From Strix aluco (lineage: Eukaryota; Chordata; Aves; Strigiformes; Strigidae), in NCBI RefSeq assembly GCF_031877795.1, contig NC_133935.1, positions 72,186,303 through 72,250,302 on the forward strand: 64,000 bases of DNA, given 5' to 3'. The notes below the pieces were generated by a model that saw only the letters and a program-made list of their open reading frames with translations, was not told where the DNA came from and searched no databases. Position numbers and translations under genes: made by a program. Of this stretch, positions 55,550 through 64,000 are shown in pieces. The stretch's first letter is position 1; each line of letters begins with the position of its first letter.

Positions 55550-56250
55550 CTCTAAGGAGAAACTGTAGGATCCAAAGAGTGCAGAGACAAGAAGTATTCC
55601 AGCAGTGGTGTTTCCAGTTAACTGAACTGGAGGTAAGGACAGCAATTCTAGAAGAGCTTGACAGTTTGCAGTGCAGAAGCATCCTGGCACAAAGCGTAGG
55701 AGTCCTGAGTGTACTAAAAGGCCTTTTAATATCCTTAAACAGACTCATCTTGGCCCTCCACCACAAGCCCCCCCACTGGCTCAGGAGCCCCATTTCAGCT
55801 CAGCCTTCAGTCCCTGCCTGAGCTATGTCAGAGGAGTACGAGTCTCCAGCTCAGCCAAGCCCATGCCTGGCCATGGACTCCATTAACCCAGATCCTGACC
55901 CATGGACTGACTTCCTGGCTTGAACTCCCTGCCTTGTCCACCAAGCAGTCGCTGGACCTGATCCTGACCCAGCTCTGTGGTTTGCCTTCCCAGCCTGACC
56001 TTGTTCTGTCTCATCACCACAAACTTCCCTGATGATCTGGACTCTTAACTGAGCCTGGCCACCATCTCTGGGCTTGCCCTGCTTGCCTTGCCCATGCACT
56101 GTACAACCAGGCCCTGGCTGATGAGACCCTGCCCATGCTACCCAGCTCTGCTCCCAGCTCCCCAGCCATTCTGGGGAGGAGTGGCTGCTTCCTGACACAG
56201 TCCCTTCCCTCCACTAATGTGTCCCACTACTTACACACTTCAGTGATGGG
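55550..56250. other. GC-rich, C/T-biased island inside a CPNE8 intron, unidentified
   Basis: Sharply different composition from the AT-rich intron around it. The plus strand is rich in CCTG, CTGACC and CCCAG words, with irregular near-repeats such as CCTGACCCATGGACTGAC, CTGATCCTGACCCAGCTC and CCCAGCCTGACCTTG. Open frames over it (for example 115 codons on the minus strand) are compositional. An inserted non-autonomous element or degenerate minisatellite is most likely. Edges are approximate and no target-site duplication was found. Confidence 0.5.
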
Positions 56251-57786
56251 CCTATACAACTGCCTCTGAAGGTCACCCATAACCCATCGTGTATGCCATA
56301 CAACACTGTAATATCAAACAATCAAATCTGAAATGTTGCAGAGGCTCTGCATCCCATCCAAATGAAAAAATATGTTCAGCCACCAAAGACTGAGCAAATG
56401 AGCAAGTCAAATCACAAATTTCTCCAAAAATATTGAATAAGAATTTTAAAGAGAATACGTCTACATCTATGCTAAAAACACTGATTAAGCATTCCCATTT
56501 TTAAGTACTATGCTTAAAATATTCTTGTCAGGTTTAATCTTAATGAGCAAAAAGACACAGTGTTTTGAGATACATAATAGCCTGAATTCACCCTTAACAA
56601 AAATATTTATTTTCTTGGATGAAGATCAAACAGCAGTGAATTTGGATTTTCTAACTTTAAAATTTAACTGTTTGAGAGAACTGAAACATCAAAGAGGCTG
56701 TTAGTCCTTGAGAGAGAAAAAGATTACACTCCACAGCAGCCCATGGGTGAGGGTCAACAGTTTGAAGTACTTCTTAACAATGATCCATTCCCCCTACAAG
56801 TTATCAGTTCAGTATGGAGTACAACATCAGGTTGTGGTTTTCCAAACCTTGAATGCAATGGCAGTCAAGATAGCTTACTGACAGTTTCTCTGTAGCTAAC
56901 AATTATGACTGGGAGTGTCACTTAATGAACTTAGTGATGAATGTGTTAGAAATAAACCTTAAGCACATTCTCATCTGTAGGATTACCACTGTTTGGAACA
57001 AAGGCAAAGCCCTACTGCTACTGACAAAACACAACACAGACTTCTTTTTTATTTCAGCTGAAGCTTGGTTAAAGACTGGCACAAAAAAAGTAACTTGTCT
57101 CTTTACAGGTAATCAATGCTCTAAAATAATTGTGGAACGTATACTCAGACTGTATGCCTCAAAAATCCATGTTAAGTGCCTATGTATAACATTATTTCCA
57201 TTTATCTCAGAGAAGAATTGTGTTCTGGCAGGGAGGCTAAGAGCCAGGAATTTCTGAGATTTGATCTCATTTCCAGGCATGTTCTAGGGTAAGTCATTTG
57301 ATGCTTCTGTCTCTACTTCCCTTTTGGGAAAATGATGATAAATGAGAAACTGAACATGTTATAAATTTTACATAACTAGTATTGAAAAAATGCCTTTGAA
57401 GCGGAAAGGTTCTAAATAAATGCCAATATTAAATACACCAAAGGTCAGTGTACTCTGAAGAAACTAAACAGCATTTTACTAATTTAACAGTATATAGATA
57501 ACGCCCTTTTGGTTAATCCCATTTTCACTGGTTGATGAGAGGTCATTACTCAACCCTAGTGTTTTAGTACCAACACCTATTTCAACATTATAAGTAAAGT
57601 TCCATAATGTAACTTATGTCAATAACTATCTGCAGGTTTTATGTAATACAGTCTCTAAAATGAGGAAACAATACAGCTCTTTACAGATACTACTTAAGAG
57701 TCATCATATGCAAAGTACATACACAAATTATTAGTGAATTACAATGAGATTGTGAAAACATAAAAAGTTTGTTGCCAATCACATAC

Positions 57787-57848
57787 CCGCCTTTAATATA
57801 GTCAAGGAATGAAACTTCTGTTTCAATTAGGAAGGAAAGCAATGTTAC
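57787..57848 (-). CDS. CPNE8: CPNE8 coding exon (eighth from the 3' end): start of the copine A domain
   Basis: 62 bases encoding VTLLSFLIETEVSFLDYIKG plus two bases (GG) of a split glycine codon. The acceptor is CTTTCAG and the donor GTATGT, a functional but less common donor. SFLDYIKGG is the conserved copine segment that leads into the first strand of the vWA-like domain. The split codon is completed by the first base of the exon at 48095-48141. The intervening intron, 9.6 kb, is the longest in the window. Confidence 0.94.
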
Positions 57849-60761
57849 CTGAAAGCAAATAAAAGAGAGTCAGACAAGAATTGTCATTTCCCAGCTGAAC
57901 AAGTAGAGACATAAGCACAATGGTTTTGGAGCTCTACCCTTAAGTAGTAATTTCCTACAGTATTAGGGAAAAAAGATTTAAAAAATTTATGAAACCATTT
58001 CAATAGGAAGTTCTTGAAAAACAAGAGACAAATTTGGAAGTCTACTACAATTGCGCTTTTTTTTTTTTTTTTTTTTTAAGCAAAATGTAAGGGATGAAAG
58101 ACTATTCCAGGGCAGGTTACCACATGCATGTCTTCTGATCACTGTGCACTACACCTACACACAAATATTAGAGGCTAGATGATAATGTATCCATTCTATG
58201 AGTATTTCAACATTGTTTAAAGAACTCAGTTACAATTATTTATGTCATTTCTCATCTCATATTAAAAGCCGTATTGAGTATTGATGCAAGACAAGAATGC
58301 AAAAAACCAGTAAATTATACATATGAAATATATAAAAAATGTAAAGTAGAAAATAAGAAAAATGCAAAGGTAAAAAATGTCTTCATTCCCAGCTTTTATT
58401 CAGAAATGATATAGGTTGGAAACACAGACAGTGGTCTAAAGGTACTACTGGCATTTCCAGTACTCGAGTTACAGAAGTATAAAATCAAGGGAAAAGATCC
58501 AACATTTAAGATCTTCATATACTGCACATTTATGAATCAAAGAATTCAATCTAAATTATTTTTGTTTTATTTATAAAGTGACATAAACTCTCTCACAACA
58601 AAAGTGCATCAGGGAGTCAGTGAAAACTGCTCAAGTAACTACTCAAAGCAAATTAATTGATAATGATACAAAGAAAAAAAGGGGATGGAAGTTTGTCACA
58701 AAATTCAATTTGCCTCCAACTGCAACAAAATATGAAAACTTAAAATATTCCTATGTTGTAAAATTGAACCCAGAATGAGATTACAGGCACTAATTCTGTC
58801 TTCTATCCTACTTCCTTTGTCACAGGTTCTCTGTGATTCTTAGTGACTTACAAAGTTTAAAAACATCAAATTACCCTTCTAGTTGATCACAGAAGACCAT
58901 AACAAAGTTCTACCAGACTATCGATAGCATACTCTTGCATATAAGACTGAAATTATTATGCATTTTCCCACTGGACACAGTCATTTTAATGGATTGTCTG
59001 TCATTACACCTGGTCATCTTGTTCCTAATTAGTTTAAGCAAATGTTTTTAGTGAATCTCATTTTAAAAGGAAAAAAAATGGAAACAGACAACACCTTTCT
59101 GAAGTGTTTACTTCCATATAGACAATGACTACCAATGTTGCAAGTTTTATAGAGTGAATTTTAAATTTCACTACTTTGCTTTGTTTGAAACTAATCATGT
59201 ATTCAGAAACATTTCTGCCTAGTATGCAGTTTGTCTGTCTGAATTTCAGATGACCCCTTAAGTAATAATGAATTGAGATGACTACTGTATGTACATAGTC
59301 CTTAAAAGCAGCAGTGTTATAGCAGTCAATGATCTATATCCACTTTACTTAAAGTTTTCCAGAAGCAAACTTCCTATTAGTAAGAAAGATGTTCTTGATG
59401 CCTGGTTTGAAAATTTAGAAATCTGTGGGATAAAGAAGTCAGGGCAAATGGGGGCAAAAAGGACTTGATAAAGAAAAGAAGTTACAAAACCAACAGTAGA
59501 GAACACTGGCAGAGTAGGAAAGATGAAAGAAAACTGGTAACAACTGTTTATTGGAAATTTCCATGTAATTTGAGACAAAGGATAGTAAGACACAGTTGAT
59601 TTTGTCTGTCCAAACATGAGCAAAATACATTGTTTCAGATGCAGACAGATAAACATGGTGTTAAAATCTTTAAAATCAAAATCAACAGGAAAATTGTACA
59701 TGTAAATATGTTTTGCACTAAGCCAGATTTCATAGCTACAGTCCTAAGTACACTTAGTTTTAGTATTGATTTAAAATAAAGTTTTCATAAGTTTCTGACT
59801 CACTAATTTAGCGTAATAGAACTTTATTTTAACATCCTAAATTGTAGTAAACGGAATATGTTCACAAAGAATAAATTATCTAATGAATCAGACCCTGTAT
59901 GATAAATTTTCATGGACAAGCTGCTTCTGCCTATTTTTTACAATTTAAAGCAGCAGCACAAAATAAGTGTTTGTTTTCCTACTGGTGCACAGACTTATAC
60001 AAGAATGCGTGAATGATGAAACATTCCCTCAAGGCTACATTTCAGAGTGAAGGTAGCCTTACTGACTTCAGTGGAACTGTTCATGTGGAAAAAAAAACCC
60101 CACATGCTGAATGTGTTTTCAAAAAACATATCTTATATCTGATTAGGTTTTCCAATATACAATTCTTCAACATTTATCTTCATTTTTCTGTAAACAATGT
60201 TTTGAACATCATGGATGCCAGAATACAGAAGCTGAGAAAGTGCTGAAGGGAATTACTTGCATTGTTAGCAAATGGTTCATAAAACCGAAAATGGAATATG
60301 AACAAAAGGACATTAAACTCTCATCCCAGACTATACTAACAGATCTTTCAACATAAATTTACAAAAACCTATTGGTAATAAAAAATGTTAACTCTTTTTG
60401 GTTTACCCATGATAAGCATACTAGCTGTTACTGATGCTATCTCAGCAGTTAAATTTAAAAAGAAAATTGACTTTTTAAAGTGCAGATGTGTTTCAGATAA
60501 AAATTAATAATTTCAAGAATTTGACTGAAATTTTGGTATAACTCATTTTGGAAATCATTGGCAACTTAACAGCACATTTGGGACACAGCTTTTATCAGAC
60601 TCTTCAAACTAAAAAAATCTGAAAACAAATGCTGTATAACAGTAAATAGTTTATTGTTGTGGCCTTCACAGAAAGTTCTATTCTAATCCTGTTAAATTGC
60701 AAGTCAGCTACACTCTGTTTCAAGAGAAAAGCACCCAGTAACATAAAATATATTTACTTAC
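57849..60761 (-). other. CPNE8: CPNE8 intron
   Basis: 2.9 kb with a poly(T) tract at 58057-58078; otherwise unique AT-rich sequence. Confidence 0.85.
58057..58078. repeat. Poly(T) tract, about 22 bases
   Basis: Homopolymer T run on the plus strand in the CPNE8 intron just upstream of the exon at 57787-57848. Confidence 0.85.
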
Positions 60762-60815
60762 TGTTCCAGAATTAACATACTTTTTCTTTTTTCCTTTTTT
60801 CTTTGGATTTATTAC
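60762..60815 (-). CDS. CPNE8: CPNE8 coding exon (ninth from the 3' end): linker after C2B
   Basis: 54 bases, 18 codons, phase 0 at both ends. It encodes VINPKKKGKKKKYVNSGT, the lysine-rich linker that follows C2B in copines. The acceptor reads TTTCTAG before GTAATA and the donor is GTAAGT just below 60762. It joins in frame to the exon at 57787-57848 across a 2.9 kb intron. The basic stretch is a family feature and could contact acidic lipid; that role is inference. Confidence 0.93.
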
Positions 60816-63800
60816 CTAGAAACATAGATACAAATATTAAAGCAGTATGATTTATGATTTAACATAAAGGTAAGTGCAGAAATGTAAATGCATGTTTCAA
60901 TACAGAAAGTAGGCTATTTTCAGTGGATTCTAAATTTATTCAGCATACTGTTTACTTATGCACCTCAACGCTGAGATATATGCATATTTGAAAACTGGTG
61001 AATTTATCTTCACGATACCTGCTGGGTAAGCCAGTGCTGTTATTCGCATTTGACAAATAGGGGACCAGGGCAACAGAGGTGAGAGTGTTGATTAAATCTG
61101 AGTACTCAGTGAAACACTTTGAATTTTCACAAGATTCTGCATTTTTCTGCATTCCTGAATTGACTGTTTCAGTGTACCATGTCACTACTTCTCCATCTCA
61201 CAATGCACCTCTTCACATTCCAGTTAACCTGTTTCCATCTTCTACTCAGTATTATCTGAGAAACATAAGAGTTGTTCTAGTTTCTGTATTTGGTGCAATG
61301 ACAGGATCCGGCTGACAGGAAGAGCAACTGGGGGGACAGATCATACTGTGCCAGAATAGAAACTAGTCAGTAATTTCAAGAAAATGGCAAAGACCACCAC
61401 CTGACAGGTGTACAGGAGTTGTGGAGGCTCAACGCACTCTCCATACACAAGAATCTTCATGGAACTGGACCACAAAGCATTAAACAGTTTTCCTGAATGT
61501 CTTGAACACATACCTATAAAATTTCTCACTATAGCCACCAATAAAAATTGTTTCCCTTCTGAATACCTACCCATTCAAAGGCACGTCTCACTCAGCTTCA
61601 TTACATACACATTAAAATGTACTCCCGCTTTTTTCAAAATTGCACATGGAATTGGAAGCAAAACATTATTTTGTTAATTAGGTCGATCAACTATCTCCTA
61701 TATAGCTAGGAAACTCAAATCCTTGTGGCTTACTGCCAAGTTCTACCAAACTACTCACAGATGTTCTATGAATGACAAGGAATGAAAACATTCCCAATTG
61801 AAATCTTAGTCACTTAACTGCTATAAAATATTTAAACAATTTTGCCTGAAAATGGGAAAAATAGTAACACATGTGTTCCAAAAATTCTCTTCCCCCAACC
61901 AAAATGAAATTACATTTAAAGATCATATTCCTTGCACAACACAGAACAGCTGTGAAATGTAAGGCCGAAAGAAATACATTCAAAGTCTTCCCAAACAGGT
62001 TGAACGAGAGTGACTCTTTCCTTCCCTCCAGCATGCCACACAGTTATCTGGTAAGTATTCTTCACAACTTTTACTGTCTTACACATAGATAAGCCCTTTA
62101 ACACGTAAAAAAACCCGAATAACCCCTGTCCCTCATATTAGCAGTGTCTTGACTGGTGAGCAATGGATTAAATCTGTGCAATGGTGGTATATAAACAATG
62201 CAGCAATTCCTGTTGAACTTAGCCAGAAAGTGACTCCTGCTGACAGTTGCCCAGAAAAGAAAGATGGACGTAACAGACTGCCTACCTGCCCTGTGGCCCT
62301 TCATTCATATCTCTCCAGAATCCAGTGGTCGAGCCTGAGTTAGCAGCATATTTCTTGCCAGCAGTCATTAAATGCCAAAAAGATTTATCTGAACCTTCTG
62401 CTTCAGGTAACTTGACAATTGGCTTCTTATGAATTGCTAGGAAATGCACTAGAGCTTGGAGTGAAATATCATGGGAAACAAGGCATCTAATTGGGATCAA
62501 AGATTAATTAAATGACAGCTTATCTCTCTCCTATAATTCCAGATACTATCATTATTATGATATTTATGGGGTTTTTTTCCCCTCAAATTTCAGATAGCTT
62601 TATAAATTAAACATTTTTTAGCCTCTGAAACTCTTAAACCCCTGCAGTAACTTGGGAAGCTACATGAACTCTTACCTATTAAAAAAAGGTCATTTGAAAA
62701 GATCTTGTATTGCAATGTTTCTAATCTGAAAATATGAGACACCCACTCAAACAAATTTCTCTACCTGACTTGGGTCAGTTTGTAAATACAAAACAATTAA
62801 ATATTTTGTCCAGTCTATCTTGTTCTGATGTTGCACAGACTGATCAAGTAGAAGCAGTACCAAAGTACAGAGGATAGCAATCATGAGGCAACCATGAGAT
62901 GCTCAGGAAATGTATGCTACTGCTGGGAGTAAGATATTGACACTATATTTAAGAAACTGCAAAATGACTTAAGATGTTATAACATAATATTCCTGATGGG
63001 GTAGGAGTCATGTCAGTGATACAACGGGAGAGGACATTTTCACTGCACACAGTAATGTGCTTTGTGACACTATCCATAGGAAACTGCTGTAAATTACAGT
63101 AACTCTGGGGTTGATTTTGGATCTAAATAAGAAAATAAATCCATGGCTTTCAGTTATCTTTGTCCTGCTTTGCACAGCAGCACTTTTGCTCATCTTCAAA
63201 ATAAAAGGGCAACACATAATTGGAGCACTCTCCTTCTCTACTGTGCATTAGTACTTGCCTAAACCATGATATTTGTGATCACCTATATTAGTAATACGAA
63301 ATTTTACAAAATACTGAAGTTTAATGGCAGTAATCCAAGACCAATTAAAGGACAGTTTAAGGAATAACAAAGATCTGCACACCATAAAGAAAAAAAAAAA
63401 AAAGGCTATAGCCACATAGACTTTCTTTTCATTAGTAGCAAGAATATATTTCCAAGAGGAAGAAAAAACACATTTCAGTTCTGATAGACACCGTGCATGC
63501 AAACTGCATGATGCTGGAACTCATGGTGCAACTACAGAAGCTGACCTAGATCCTTCAAAAAGCATACCTAAAACCCAAAAGAAGGTCTTAAGTATTTATT
63601 CTGAGGAACATAAGAGGTCTTGAACTTAAACTGTCTACCAGGATAACAATGACTATCAGCTGGATTTGTCTTACCTCTGAATCACCCTTGGGAGAAGCAG
63701 AACTGAAATAAATTCTGATCATGTGATTAAGATTGCATCAATAAAGATCCTGCAGACAGGAGTTAGGAGTTTCACCAATCTGGACAGATATGTGAGTCTA

Positions 63801-64000
63801 AATTCAGGAATGGGCTCTTCTACCAGAATGGACAAAGAGGGAATAGACCTGCAGTCCTCAAGTCAGCTATTCATGGAACCATCACAAAAGCAACTACAGC
63901 CCGTATGAATCCAAATAGTCACCAGGAAGCATCACACAGCAGGACTGCCTGTATTACCTGCAGTATAATTTGAAGGCAAATTAGCTGCTAATTTAAAAGA
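60816..64000 (-). other. CPNE8: CPNE8 intron, continuing beyond the window
   Basis: The exon expected next upstream (end of C2B, with the family motif GEFTTS..ELSRG) was sought on the minus strand and not seen, so the intron appears to run off the right edge. Confidence 0.7.

Larger units (their letters stand above)
48142..57786 (-). other. CPNE8: CPNE8 intron, longest in the window
   Basis: 9.6 kb. Contains CR1 fragments at 50831-51006 and 51966-52292, the GC-rich island at about 55550-56250 and a short tandem repeat at 55222. Confidence 0.85.

Noticed and set aside
55851-56198. 115-codon minus-strand frame in the intronic GC-rich island
   Set aside because: Low-complexity G/Q/S-rich translation of a C/T-biased repeat-like region.
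62282-62500. Possible upstream CPNE8 exon in a 72-codon minus-strand frame
   Set aside because: The translation shows none of the C2B or linker motifs expected next and does not join in frame to the exon at 60762-60815.

Overview
This is eukaryotic, vertebrate DNA, most likely from a bird. Two observations support this. The right half carries nine small exons with consensus splice sites that join in frame into the C-terminal 298 residues of copine-8 (CPNE8, minus strand). Both halves also contain CR1 LINE 3' ends of the type that dominates bird genomes, together with short solo LTRs. There are no bacterial or organelle genes, and I saw no tRNA, rRNA or CRISPR array. Nearly all open frames of 60-180 codons here are chance frames in non-coding DNA.

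Layout. Bases 1-27,470 are intergenic. Within them, 1-19,000 is relatively GC-rich, has no recognisable exon, and holds three solo endogenous-retrovirus LTRs: 6596-7285 (+), 16751-17247 (-) and 18296-19034 (+). Each is flanked by its own 4-base target-site duplication. This part also holds an old CR1 tail and an unnamed ~155-base repeat in inverted copies at 3867-4020 and 6039-6200. Bases 19,035-23,647 are unique-looking DNA with short palindromes and homeodomain-like TAAT motifs. Bases 23,648-24,748 are a 5'-truncated CR1 with a recognisable but frameshifted reverse-transcriptase ORF. From about 24.75 kb to the right end the sequence is AT-rich.

CPNE8 reads right to left. The coding exons are 60762-60815, 57787-57848, 48095-48141, 47156-47337, 45089-45216, 41397-41499, 37906-37963, 35380-35453 and 29117-29305, the last with the stop codon at 29117-29119. 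They encode the end of the C2B-to-vWA linker, the whole von Willebrand A-like copine domain with its MIDAS motif, and the CPNE8-type C-terminal tail. The C2A and C2B domains and the promoter must lie beyond position 64,000. The introns contain CR1 fragments of several ages and orientations, one GC-rich island (about 55,550-56,250), poly(A)/poly(T) tracts and a 28-base tandem duplication.

I found no undescribed gene system. The most distinctive content is the related LTR set, which shares termini, 4-base duplications and a hairpin upstream of the poly(A) signal. Next in interest are the unnamed inverted repeat and the GC-rich intronic island.
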